This document shows positions 56,238-64,000 of a DNA stretch of 64,000 nucleotides, one piece after another (within the stretch, counting starts at the first letter, position 1; each line of letters begins with the position of its first letter). The translations under genes and the position numbers were made by a program. This DNA is from Xanthocytophaga flava (GTDB lineage: Bacteria > Bacteroidota > Bacteroidia > Cytophagales > 172606-1). The stretch lies in contig JASJOS010000016.1 in NCBI GenBank assembly GCA_030068525.1, positions 62,001 through 126,000 on the forward strand. Direction: 5' to 3'. Below the pieces are notes generated by a model. It was given only the letters and a program-made list of their open reading frames with translations. It did no database searches and was not told the DNA's origin.

Positions 56238-57803
56238 ATGCGGATACATAATAGCAGTCATTCATTTCTTATAAACAAAAGTCTGTTAACCCATTTTGTA
56301 GGGTTAAGTATTGTTATCTTATCTAGTATTGGATGTCAATCCAGAAAAGGCTCGTTACCAGAATCGCAAAGCGAGTTAACGGGTGAACAGATGGTTCAAA
56401 AATATTGCTCGGGTTGCCATCTCCCTGTCTCACCTAAGTTAGCAGATAAAGATTCCTGGGACAACCATATTTTACCAGCCATGGCTCCCAAACTAGGAAT
56501 TCCTGTACTAAGAGGAAATCAGTATTACCAAGTGGCTAAACCACAAAACCAATCTGCTATATCTTTTGAAGATTGGTTAAAGCTGGTTGCTTATTTCAAA
56601 TCCATAGCTCCTGAAAAGCTGGATTCTGCCAAGCCCTCTGTTGCACTTGAGAAAGCATGGTCACTATTTTCCCTACGAAAACCTGATTCTCTGAAAAATG
56701 CTTCTTTAACCACTTTTGTAAGCATCAACTCTTATACTCACCATATATACACGAGTAATGAGGAGGATAATAACCTATCGGTTTGGGATACTCAACTAAA
56801 GAAGAATTATTCTGTTCTTCTTTCCTCTCCTGTCACACAATCCATGCATTTCAATAAAGACCAATCAGCTTTTGTCTGTATTGGCTCTATGCTGGCTGTT
56901 GATGTACCTAATGGCAGTATGGTGCATACACATTTTGACCAACAAAAAAAACTTGTTCCTGAGACATTACTCTCAGGTTTGCTACGACCAGTGCAAGCTG
57001 ACTCCGGCGATTTCAATAAAGATGGACGTCTCGACTGGGTAGTATGTAGCTTTGGACATAATACAGGTAGCTTAGATCTGTTTACACACAATGTCGATCA
57101 TACGTTTACAAAAACTGCTATTCGGGAAGTTGCTGGTGCTACACAAACGGTAATTAAAGACTTTGACCAGGATGGCTGGCTGGATATAATGGCTCTTTTT
57201 GCCAGTGGTGATGAAGGAGTCTGGTTATTTTCTAATAATCAGAAGGGGGGATTTAACTCAAAAAATCTTCTTAGGTTTCCTCCTATTTATGGTTCAACCA
57301 GTTTTCAATTAGTGGATTTTAACAAAGATGGGAAACTGGATATATTGTATACCTGTGGAGACAATAGTGACTATTCCAGAATACTAAAGCCTTATCATGG
57401 AGTATACATTTATCTGAATCAGGGGAACTTTCAATACAAGCAAACCTATTTTTATCCAGTTAATGGATGTACGAAGGCAATAGCAACAGACTTTGATCAG
57501 GATGGAGATCTGGATATTGCCAGCATTGCCTTCTTTGGTGACCTTGTGAATAAACCGGAAGAAACATTTATCTATTTTGAACAGACTCAGAGCTTACAAT
57601 TTAGTTCTTACGCAATCCCTGTACACCAATATGGTCGCTGGATATGTATGGATGTGGGAGATGTGGATGCTGATGGGGATGCTGATATCGTATTAGGAAA
57701 TTATTCAAGAGGCTTTATTAACCAGAAAGAAACGAAGCAATACTGGAGTAAAAATCTTCCTTTTATCGTACTGGAGAATACAAAACAAAGACGGAAAGAC
57801 TGA
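56238..57803 (+). CDS. cytochrome c / VCBS (FG-GAP) repeat lipoprotein
   Basis: This 521-residue protein has a lipobox (SIGC, Cys33), then a haem c attachment site CSGCH at 57-61 with a following Met-rich stretch (ILPAMAPKLG) that could supply the axial ligand, all within about 110 residues. From about 230 to 510 there are at least five FG-GAP/VCBS-type calcium loops (DFNKDGRLD, DFDQDGWLD, DFNKDGKLD, DFDQDGDLD, DVDADGDAD), making a beta-propeller-like domain. A surface-bound electron-transfer or sensing role is inferred. It starts 62 bases after susD, with a terminator between. Its lone stop overlaps the next hairpin. Confidence 0.85.
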   Translation: MRIHNSSHSFLINKSLLTHFVGLSIVILSSIGCQSRKGSLPESQSELTGEQMVQKYCSGCHLPVSPKLADKDSWDNHILPAMAPKLGIPVLRGNQYYQVAKPQNQSAISFEDWLKLVAYFKSIAPEKLDSAKPSVALEKAWSLFSLRKPDSLKNASLTTFVSINSYTHHIYTSNEEDNNLSVWDTQLKKNYSVLLSSPVTQSMHFNKDQSAFVCIGSMLAVDVPNGSMVHTHFDQQKKLVPETLLSGLLRPVQADSGDFNKDGRLDWVVCSFGHNTGSLDLFTHNVDHTFTKTAIREVAGATQTVIKDFDQDGWLDIMALFASGDEGVWLFSNNQKGGFNSKNLLRFPPIYGSTSFQLVDFNKDGKLDILYTCGDNSDYSRILKPYHGVYIYLNQGNFQYKQTYFYPVNGCTKAIATDFDQDGDLDIASIAFFGDLVNKPEETFIYFEQTQSLQFSSYAIPVHQYGRWICMDVGDVDADGDADIVLGNYSRGFINQKETKQYWSKNLPFIVLENTKQRRKD

Positions 57804-57823
57804 TAACGCTTTCCGTTTTGTTT
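57784..57823. terminator. bidirectional hairpin terminator
   Basis: Core stem ACGGAAAG (57791-57798) with CTTTCCGT (57809-57816), extended outward by AAACAAA/TTTGTTT with one bulge. It includes the last codons of the cytochrome-VCBS gene and faces rpiB. Confidence 0.75.
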
Positions 57824-57835
57824 AAAAAGGAAGTA

Positions 57836-58267
57836 TTAACAAAATGAGATTTTATCTACTCTGTTCTGATGGCGTCCGCCTTCAAATGCTGCTGTAAGAA
57901 ATATGTTGACACAGGCTTTGGCCTCGTCCACGCTGATGAAACGTTCCGGTAGACATAATATATTGGCGTTATTATGCTGACGGGCCAAGCCTGCCAGTTC
58001 TGTGTTCCAGCATAAAGCTGCCCTGATGCCCTGATGTTTATTGGCTGTGATAGCTACTCCGTTACCACTACCACATACCAGAATGCCAAAATCAAATTCT
58101 TTGTTTTCTACTGCTGTAGCCAGTGGGTGAACAAAGTCAGGATAGTCCACCGAAGAAGTACTATAGGGACCAAAATCTTTTACTTCAATACCTTGTGTTG
58201 CCAGCATTTCTTTAATGGCTTCTTTGTAGGTAAAACCAGCGTGATCACCACCAATTGCTATTTTCAT
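57836..58267 (-). CDS. rpiB: ribose 5-phosphate isomerase B
   Basis: This 143-residue RpiB interconverts ribose 5-phosphate and ribulose 5-phosphate in the pentose phosphate pathway. Marks are IAIGGDHAGFTYKE at the start, the YPDFVHPLA region, the CGSGNGVAI loop with catalytic Cys65, His98 in LARQHNNAN and the LPERFIS closing segment. Length is normal. It may act on allose 6-phosphate as some members do. It is convergent with the cytochrome-VCBS gene and has no operon partner. Confidence 0.96.
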   Translation of the reverse strand: MKIAIGGDHAGFTYKEAIKEMLATQGIEVKDFGPYSTSSVDYPDFVHPLATAVENKEFDFGILVCGSGNGVAITANKHQGIRAALCWNTELAGLARQHNNANILCLPERFISVDEAKACVNIFLTAAFEGGRHQNRVDKISFC

Positions 58268-58384
58268 AAAAATGGAATCTGATAAGTAAGAAAATTATAT
58301 TTTGACTGAACAAATATATAGTTTTTCCAGTAATGGAAATAGGTCTTTGTGGGTTGATAACTATATACAGGGTATGAAAGCACA

Positions 58385-58408
58385 AAAGCCAGCAGTACTG
58401 CTGGCTTT
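58385..58408. terminator. palindromic bidirectional terminator
   Basis: A perfect 24-base palindrome (11-bp arms around TA) just past the minus-strand barrel gene stop, with T-rich DNA on both sides. Confidence 0.75.
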
Positions 58409-58432
58409 GTATTTTTCGTTTATAAAAGGGAA

Positions 58433-59011
58433 TTAGTTACCTCCTAATGGGATAGCCCAAAACAGACTAAACTGAATAACACTGTTTTTAAAGTCAGGGT
58501 CAATAGTTTGACCTGAGAAATTACCGACTTTTGATAAACCCGCAATGTAACGACCTTCAACACCTAAACCGATGTTGGATTGATAACCTATACCCACTCC
58601 GGCAGACAGGTCAAGATTTTTAGCAAAGTTACGAATGGTTTGATCAGGTACATCTTGCGAAGTAAGAAATCCAACCTGTGGACCTGCTGTAATAATGAAT
58701 CCACCATTGGTTCTGAATTTCAACATTACCGGAACAGTAACGTAGTTGATTTTGAAATCAGTTTTTTGTCCATCATTGTCAATTTGGGCACCTTGTGTGG
58801 AAAATAATACTTCTGGTTGAAGAGCGAAGTTCTTGCCAAAGCCAAAGCTAAGAATACCACCCAGATGGTAGCCAACAAGAGCCTGTGATTTAATATTACC
58901 TCCTGTATAGTTGCTTATATTCAAACCGGCTTTGGGTCCAAAGCTAAATGTCTGAGCAAATGAGATTACACCTACTAAAAGGAGTATGGCGGTAAGGACT
59001 GTTTTTTTCAT
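58433..59011 (-). CDS. PorT-like outer-membrane beta-barrel protein
   Basis: This 192-residue protein has a signal peptide (about 1-20, ending ISFAQTF) and FGPKAGLNISNY right after it, the family-start motif shared with the barrel at 10994-11644. Alternating strands (FALQPEVLFSTQGA, YVTVPVMLKFR, FIITAGPQVGFL, VGIGYQSNIGLGVEGRYIAGL) run to the C-terminal FSLFWAIPLGG. Role unknown. It is the second of two such small barrels in this window and stands alone. Confidence 0.85.
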   Translation of the reverse strand: MKKTVLTAILLLVGVISFAQTFSFGPKAGLNISNYTGGNIKSQALVGYHLGGILSFGFGKNFALQPEVLFSTQGAQIDNDGQKTDFKINYVTVPVMLKFRTNGGFIITAGPQVGFLTSQDVPDQTIRNFAKNLDLSAGVGIGYQSNIGLGVEGRYIAGLSKVGNFSGQTIDPDFKNSVIQFSLFWAIPLGGN

Positions 59012-59197
59012 TTTTTAAAAGAATATAGGTGATTGAATGTGTCAGGATAATACCTGTAAAAAACTTAGGTTTGTTTTATGTAACTAAAATAGTATGCCAG
59101 ATCTATCTGACATTTGATGCATACAGGTACAAATTCTTTGCCAGAGTTTAGATAGCTAAAATATTCCTGATTACTATTCACCTATACTTGGTCTGTC

Positions 59198-59854
59198 TTA
59201 TAGTATCTGCTTTGTTGTTTTCTGTCTTGGTGCATTAATCTGAGTCCATATAAAATATCCTATAAGCCATAAGGAAATTACTGATGGGCCTAGCTGACTA
59301 TAAGGATGCCAGTCGGGTAAGATGGTTCCCATGAATGCACTTAAAAGTGCACTGAATGCAGAAAACATTTTGTATATATGTTCATAAATCCACCAGTTTT
59401 TGAGTTGATTGTGTAGCCAGAAATATTTGATTAGATCATATACTGTTACAATAACAATGGCTGCCAGGGTAGAATAAATAATAGAAGAAGGCCATTTGGT
59501 TTCGAATTGTTTCAGCCAGGCTACATAGCCTATGCCCACTAACAATACTATCAGCGCAATCATAACATCCGAAAGTGTACTCCGTTGCTGACGTAAATGC
59601 ACAGTACGATACCCTGCATAGCCTACATACCCTGAAAGAAGAGTAAGCATAACCAGAAATGCATTGATACGAAAGAAAAATAAACCTACAACAGCTGATC
59701 CGACCACAATAGATAACAACCAGAGGAAATATCGTCCGTATCGTTTGTGTATCGAAGCTTTTTTATAATTGATAATAGCAATAGTTCCTATTCCCAGGCC
59801 CAGAGTACCTGCTATAACATGGAGTATAATAAGAGTAGAATGAATGGGTGACAT
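59198..59854 (-). CDS. multi-pass membrane protein, DUF2306-like
   Basis: This 218-residue protein has about seven TM helices. The first has a His (ILHVIAGTLGLGIGTIAI), and an IHKRYGRYFLW loop follows, an arrangement that recalls DUF2306 proteins and the one at 7759-8400, though similarity is weak. It starts 152 bases from the divergent LytTR gene, and an inverted repeat lies between them. Function is unknown; a link to LytTR regulation is an inference from position. Confidence 0.6.
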   Translation of the reverse strand: MSPIHSTLIILHVIAGTLGLGIGTIAIINYKKASIHKRYGRYFLWLLSIVVGSAVVGLFFFRINAFLVMLTLLSGYVGYAGYRTVHLRQQRSTLSDVMIALIVLLVGIGYVAWLKQFETKWPSSIIYSTLAAIVIVTVYDLIKYFWLHNQLKNWWIYEHIYKMFSAFSALLSAFMGTILPDWHPYSQLGPSVISLWLIGYFIWTQINAPRQKTTKQIL

Positions 59855-59929
59855 ATGGTTTCAGATAAAAGTTGAGAAAAGAGACTGAATGAAAATTATG
59901 GACTCTTTTCTGTGTTATCAATGATTTAG

Positions 59930-59948
59930 TGACCAGATACCCTGGTCA
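59930..59948. promoter_or_regulatory. possible operator
   Basis: Inverted repeat TGACCAG (59930-59936) and CTGGTCA (59942-59948), spacer 5, with further GTGAC copies flanking. It lies between divergent starts, as an operator would. Confidence 0.4.
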
Positions 59949-60006
59949 GTGACGAACATCTTTTGTCACCGGGATTCCTATTCAATAAGTTTTTCTAAAT
60001 TGCTGT

Positions 60007-60759
60007 ATGCTTATTTCTTCGTTTCTGAATCATACTATTATTCGAAATATTCTAGGGCTTACAGCTTTGCTTACTGTACATTTTATAGCGGATCAGGAAA
60101 ATCTTTTTCGGAGGGAGGGGATCAATCAATGGATGCCTTATTTGTTTTTGGTGATGTTATACGGAGGGATGGTGTTACATCATCGCATCTTGTTTGATCG
60201 GTTTTATCTCAAACAACGAAGAAAGTTATACTGGATAGGGTTGCTTTTAGCATTGGCAGTTAGCTCTGTTAATATGCACTATATCCTGCGAAAAGGATTT
60301 AGTGTTGAGAATACTTTACCAAAACTGATAAGCTTTTGGGTCTATGTGCTAACCGGACTGGGTGTATATGTTCTTTTTCGCTATGTAAGATTGGATCAGG
60401 AACCATCAGTGTCTATACAAACTTCGGATTCTACCTCTAAAAGCGCTGATTCATTTACTTGTACAGTGGATAGTGAGACGATAACTATTTCGCATGCCAG
60501 TATTATATACATGGAAAGCATGGAGAATTATGTGAAAATTTATACCCCTTCAAAAACCTATATTACACGCCTAACACTGAAACAGGCAGAAGAGCGGTTG
60601 CCTAAGCCCTACTTCATTCGTATTAGCCGATCACATATTATACACAGAGCTTATCTTAAGGACTATACTCCTGATAATATAAAGATAGGTAGTGAGAATT
60701 TCTCAATTGGGAAAGTATATAAGCGTCATGTTGCAGAATTACTAAGCAGTAAGCTATAA
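60007..60759 (+). CDS. membrane-anchored LytTR-family transcriptional regulator
   Basis: This 250-residue protein has an N-terminal membrane part of four TM helices (about 10-30, 38-58, 73-92 and 103-122), a short linker and a C-terminal LytTR DNA-binding domain (about 140-248, with ISHASIIYMESMENYVKIYT, ITRLTLKQAEERL, FIRISRSHIIHRAYL and a closing SIGKVYKRHVAEL). There is no receiver domain. The protein may sense a membrane signal directly and bind DNA from the membrane. It diverges from the DUF2306-like gene. Confidence 0.88.
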   Translation: MLISSFLNHTIIRNILGLTALLTVHFIADQENLFRREGINQWMPYLFLVMLYGGMVLHHRILFDRFYLKQRRKLYWIGLLLALAVSSVNMHYILRKGFSVENTLPKLISFWVYVLTGLGVYVLFRYVRLDQEPSVSIQTSDSTSKSADSFTCTVDSETITISHASIIYMESMENYVKIYTPSKTYITRLTLKQAEERLPKPYFIRISRSHIIHRAYLKDYTPDNIKIGSENFSIGKVYKRHVAELLSSKL

Positions 60760-60927
60760 CTGATTGCTGGATAAACATACTCTCTGGTTATGTTCATCAC
60801 AGGAAAATATTTCTTCCTGCAAATGATTAAAAGCTAAGGGGTTCAGTTACATAAACCTACTTGTACTGTATGGTAGGTATGATTTTTTGCACAATTCGTA
60901 CAATGTTAATTTAAAACAAGACATTCT

Positions 60928-61374
60928 ATGAATTATATAAAAGCCTTAGGAAGCGGATTAGCAGGTGCTCTTTCCGTCACCCTGATTAATGAAAGTGTAC
61001 GACGTTTTGTTCCCAATGCTCCTCGTTTGGATTTACTTGGCTCACGTGCTGTCGAGAAATCTGCCTCTGCTATGGGGTATTCCCTACCATCTTCTGCCAG
61101 ATATCCTGTTGCCATAGCGGGTGATTTGCTTTCCAACAGTTTGTATTATAGCATGAGTGGTGTTGGAAAAGAGAAAAATACTTTATTAAAGGGAGCACTA
61201 TTGGGATTGGCTGCTGGTGTAGGAGCTGTTGCCTTGCCTGACAAAATGGGATTAGGCGAACAGCCAACCAATAAAACAGGACAAACACAATTGTTAACAG
61301 TTGCTTATTATCTGGTAGGCGGTTTGGTTACAGCTGTAACAGCCCGTTTTCTAACAGACAGGTTTTTCAAATAA
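60928..61374 (+). CDS. small hydrophobic hypothetical protein
   Basis: This 148-residue protein has three to four hydrophobic segments (about 5-20, 65-80, 88-103 and 120-138) rich in Gly and Ala, with a charged N-terminal stretch (NESVRRFVPNAPRLD). The pattern is like the short Gly-rich hydrophobic proteins found in many Bacteroidota genomes, none of known function. Gene start at 60928 gives the best N-terminus. It is between the LytTR gene and the GH13 gene in the same direction, 168 and 85 bases away. Confidence 0.6.
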   Translation: MNYIKALGSGLAGALSVTLINESVRRFVPNAPRLDLLGSRAVEKSASAMGYSLPSSARYPVAIAGDLLSNSLYYSMSGVGKEKNTLLKGALLGLAAGVGAVALPDKMGLGEQPTNKTGQTQLLTVAYYLVGGLVTAVTARFLTDRFFK

Positions 61375-61459
61375 GTTATTTTTCTGAGTATGTATTATCT
61401 ACACCCATAGATGGTACATACTCATGCTGAACAATCTTATTCTATTTTTTTATCTGGCT

Positions 61460-63079
61460 ATGAGTGAAATAAAAAATGATTATCTCTGGTGGCAAACAGG
61501 TGTAGTGTATCAGATTTATCCAAGATCTTTTCAGGATAGCAATGGCGATGGAATTGGAGATTTGCAGGGAATACTAAAACGTCTGGATTATTTGCAGTGG
61601 CTGGGAGTGGATGCAGTCTGGATTTCTCCGATCTATCCTTCTCCAATGGCTGATTTTGGCTATGACATCTCAGACTACACGGGTATCCATCCATTGTTTG
61701 GTTCGTTGGATGATTTTGATAGGCTTATTCAGGAAGTTCATGCACGAAAGATGAAGCTGATTCTGGATCTTGTACCTAATCATACCTCAGATCAGCATCC
61801 CTGGTTTCTGGAGTCTCGTTCATCGCGGGATAATCCTAAGCGAGACTGGTATATCTGGAAAAATCCCCGGCCAGATGGAGGGCTACCCAATAATTGGCTA
61901 AGTGTATTTGGAGGAAGTGGTTGGGAATGGGATGAAAAGACAGAACAATATTATTATCATGCTTTCTTGAAAGAGCAACCTGATCTGAACTGGAGGCATC
62001 CGGAAGTGCAACAAGCTATGCTGAATGTGATGCGTTTCTGGCTTGACAGAGGGGTAGACGGATTTCGAATTGATGTGATGTGGCATATGATAAAAGATCT
62101 CCAGCTACGGGATAATCCTGTTAATCCGGATTATCAGAATCATATGGCGACTTATGAACAGTTATTGCCTGTTTATTCAACAGACCAGCCGGAAGTGCAT
62201 GAGATTGTGCAGAAGATGAGGAAACTCCTGGACTCCTATTCGGATCGCATGATGATAGGAGAGATCTACCTTCCTATTCAGAAGTTGGTTACGTATTACG
62301 GAATTGATGGCAAAGGAGCACACCTCCCTTTTAATTTTCAGCTAATTTCTCTACCCTGGGAAGCAAAAGTGATTGCTGCTGCTATAGATCAGTATGAAGG
62401 TGCTCTTCCTGCTAATGGCTGGCCTAATTGGGTATTGGGTAATCATGATCAGCCCCGTATTACTAGTAGGGTTGGCATCCAACAGGCACGAGTAGCAGCT
62501 ATGTTACTGCTGACTTTGCGGGGAACACCTACTATTTACTATGGAGACGAAATAGGTATGCGTGATGTACCCATTCCGTTTCAGGAAGTGCAGGACCCGC
62601 AAGGGCTAAATATGCCGGATAAAAATCTCAGCAGAGACCCGGCACGTACACCGATGCAGTGGGATGCCAGTTTACAAGCTGGATTTACAGAAGGTAAACC
62701 CTGGCTGCGTTTAGATAGAGCGTTTCAACGAACCAATGTACAGCTTCAGAAAGAAGATCCGTATTCTATGTTATTGCTCTACAAACGGTTAATTGACCTG
62801 CGACACATTGAGCCATCACTGACTGTAGGAGACTATACCCCTGTTTGTTCTGACAATCAGATGTTGGCCTTTACCCGGCATGCGGAAGGGCATCCAAAAT
62901 TTCTGATCATTCTGAATCTTAGTCATCGGCCATGTTATTTTAAGCCATCTACCTTAACCTTTACAGGGACAGTTGTAATGGCCACTTCTCCAGAGTTGGA
63001 AGGCTCTGTTGTGGATGAAAACATTAGCTTAAGCGGAGACGAAGGTGTTATTATTCGTATAACTGATACTGGATTGTAG
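61460..63079 (+). CDS. GH13 alpha-glucosidase
   Basis: The protein has 539 residues from the ATG at 61460; an upstream frame adds a hydrophobic run without a good signal. It is a (beta/alpha)8 glycoside hydrolase of family 13 with region I LDLVPNHTS, the QPDLNW motif, region II DGFRIDVMW with nucleophile Asp205, Glu268 (acid/base) in IGEIYL and Asp330 in GNHDQPR. QPDLN and Val after the nucleophile place it in the oligo-1,6-glucosidase/trehalose-type subgroup, so alpha-1,6 or mixed links are likely. It is cytoplasmic and next to treZ. Confidence 0.92.
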   Translation: MSEIKNDYLWWQTGVVYQIYPRSFQDSNGDGIGDLQGILKRLDYLQWLGVDAVWISPIYPSPMADFGYDISDYTGIHPLFGSLDDFDRLIQEVHARKMKLILDLVPNHTSDQHPWFLESRSSRDNPKRDWYIWKNPRPDGGLPNNWLSVFGGSGWEWDEKTEQYYYHAFLKEQPDLNWRHPEVQQAMLNVMRFWLDRGVDGFRIDVMWHMIKDLQLRDNPVNPDYQNHMATYEQLLPVYSTDQPEVHEIVQKMRKLLDSYSDRMMIGEIYLPIQKLVTYYGIDGKGAHLPFNFQLISLPWEAKVIAAAIDQYEGALPANGWPNWVLGNHDQPRITSRVGIQQARVAAMLLLTLRGTPTIYYGDEIGMRDVPIPFQEVQDPQGLNMPDKNLSRDPARTPMQWDASLQAGFTEGKPWLRLDRAFQRTNVQLQKEDPYSMLLLYKRLIDLRHIEPSLTVGDYTPVCSDNQMLAFTRHAEGHPKFLIILNLSHRPCYFKPSTLTFTGTVVMATSPELEGSVVDENISLSGDEGVIIRITDTGL

Positions 63080-63122
63080 TAGCGATTGCTGAAATAAAAA
63101 ATAACTAAACGAATTGAAAAGC

Positions 63123-63136
63123 TAAGCGATCGCTTA
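63123..63136. repeat. 14-bp palindrome with GCGATCGC core
   Basis: TAAGCGATCGCTTA, 43 bases after the glucosidase stop and 14 before the MITE. The core is the HIP1 octamer of cyanobacteria, but a single copy means little. Confidence 0.6.
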
Positions 63137-63150
63137 TACGATCTGTTTTA

Positions 63151-63322
63151 GAGGTTGTCTGGAATTATTATTAAGGGCTGCAAAGTCATCTTTTAGGCTG
63201 CACCTTTGCCTATTTTTCGGCCCATAGCCACTGGTTATGTTGCGGTTGGATTACAGATAAATATCTCGGTTCGCTCTAAAATCTGCTCTTTTCGCCTCTT
63301 TAATACTAATTTAGACAATCTC
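63151..63322. mobile_element. MITE-like element with TTA target duplication
   Basis: A 172-base element has imperfect inverted ends of about 25 bp (GAGGTTGTCTGGAATTA.. at 63151 and its relative GAGATTGTCTAAATTA.. read inward from 63322). TTA flanks both sides (63148-63150 and 63323-63325), as a 3-bp target duplication would. It is too short for a transposase and has no open frame. The GAGRTTGTCT end recalls IS5-like elements, so a non-autonomous relative is inferred. It sits in the gap between the GH13 gene and treZ. Confidence 0.7.
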
Positions 63323-63370
63323 TTATTTTAATTTTTTGAACTATAAATTCCCTTAGGAAAATTTTTAGAG

Positions 63371-64000
63371 ATGAAATTCGTAGGTGCGGAGTACTTAGGT
63401 AACAATCGCTGTGCATTTACTGTATGGGCTCCACAGAAAAAAAGTATGACCCTGCATTTTGTGTATCCCAAGGAACGCAAGATTGAGATGAAAAAAAATG
63501 AGCAGGGTTATTTCAATGTATTGCTTGATGAGGTATCTCCTGGCGATCGTTATTTTTTTGCTCCGGATGGAGACAAAATAGAACACTATCCAGATCCCGG
63601 CTCCTATTACCAGCCTGAAGGAGTAACAGGGCCCTCTCAGATAATTGATCACACAGCTTACCACTGGCAAGATCAACAGTGGAGAGGGATTCCTTTTAAT
63701 GAGTTGATATTTTATGAACTACACGTAGGACTATTTACTCCTGAAGGTACATTCGAAGCTATTATTCCTCATCTGGATGAGTTAGTAGCTATTGGGATCA
63801 ATGCTTTACAGCTGATGCCGGTAAATCAATTTCCTGGTAGCCGTAACTGGGGCTATGACGGTGTGTACCCATATGCTGTGCAACATTCGTATGGTGGACC
63901 TGAGGGATTAAAGAAATTAGTAGATGCTTGTCATCAAAAGGGAATAGCTGTTTTTCTGGATGTAGTTTATAACCATCTGGGGCCTGAAGGTAATTATTTT
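63371..64000 (+). CDS. treZ: malto-oligosyltrehalose trehalohydrolase, N-terminal part
   Basis: The gene runs off the end of the window; 210 codons are seen, all open, from the ATG at 63371. TreZ cleaves trehalose from maltooligosyltrehalose. The N-terminal CBM48-like domain (about 5-85, CAFTVWAPQKKSM) leads into the GH13 barrel, with ELHVGLFTPEGTFEAI at about 116-131, LQLMPVNQFPGSRNWGYDGVYPYAV and, near the end, DVVYNHLGPEGNY, a region-I form typical of TreZ. The catalytic Asp and Glu lie beyond the window. TreY is usually the neighbour and may follow. Confidence 0.88.
   Translation, partial: MKFVGAEYLGNNRCAFTVWAPQKKSMTLHFVYPKERKIEMKKNEQGYFNVLLDEVSPGDRYFFAPDGDKIEHYPDPGSYYQPEGVTGPSQIIDHTAYHWQDQQWRGIPFNELIFYELHVGLFTPEGTFEAIIPHLDELVAIGINALQLMPVNQFPGSRNWGYDGVYPYAVQHSYGGPEGLKKLVDACHQKGIAVFLDVVYNHLGPEGNYF

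Noticed and set aside
63123..63136. Replication or HIP1-type site
   Set aside because: Only one GCGATCGC copy was noticed, with no origin features such as DnaA boxes.

Overview
This window looks like chromosomal DNA of a Bacteroidota bacterium, most plausibly of the Cytophagales type. The evidence is an AT-rich sequence, many lipoproteins and short outer-membrane beta-barrels, a SusC/SusD pair with an ECF sigma factor and FecR anti-sigma factor, a type B T9SS (gliding-motility-associated) C-terminal domain, starts without Shine-Dalgarno sequences, and one excellent Bacteroidota promoter (TTTG, 20 bp, TACTTTTG). No rRNA, canonical tRNA, CRISPR array, phage or complete insertion sequence is visible. 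Most of the DNA is ordinary core genome.

Layout. 1-9.5 kb: end of a YpdA-like oxidoreductase, a GT47/exostosin-like protein, a lipoprotein, a CHASE3 histidine kinase, a 2-oxoacid dehydrogenase E2, CinA, a DUF2306 membrane protein and a secreted unknown. 9.5-16 kb: a lipoprotein, a PorT-like barrel, an unknown protein behind an S10 carboxypeptidase, and a DUF4403 protein. 16-29 kb is rich in signalling: a 1195-residue hybrid kinase, then (after a 5'-nucleotidase, a small GNAT protein and ferrochelatase) five minus-strand two-component genes, three of them single-domain receivers. 29-39 kb: a ClC transporter, a CAP/OmpA-like surface protein, a DUF4136 lipoprotein, a barrel, IspF, HisS and a T9SS cargo protein. 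39-46.5 kb: two tiny proteins, a zinc-ribbon protein, SufB and an Lrp regulator, a strongly promoted structured RNA, a sugar isomerase-like protein, PanB, a LolE-type permease and RbfA. 46.7-58.3 kb: a polytopic membrane protein, the sigma/FecR/SusC/SusD nutrient-uptake locus, a cytochrome c-VCBS lipoprotein and RpiB. 58.4-64 kb: a barrel, two membrane proteins (one with a LytTR domain), a small hydrophobic protein, a GH13 glucosidase and the start of TreZ, with a MITE-like element between the last two.

How genes work together. The ECF sigma factor, FecR and the STN-domain SusC form a surface-signalling unit that should induce glycan or nutrient import through SusC/SusD. GH13 and TreZ point to alpha-glucan or trehalose turnover. 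rbfA, the lolE-like gene and panB are co-directional.

The most unusual item is a predicted stand-alone RNA at about 42371-42651. It has a consensus promoter and an intrinsic terminator. Its ends fold like a class II tRNA (7-bp acceptor stem, Leu-like D arm, 5-bp anticodon arm, T arm with TTCGA), but about 100 nt lie between the anticodon and T arms. I do not recognise it as a known RNA family. Other points worth a look are a receiver with Glu at the phospho-Asp site, a 172-bp MITE-like element with TTA target duplications, and a CAP/OmpA-like fusion.
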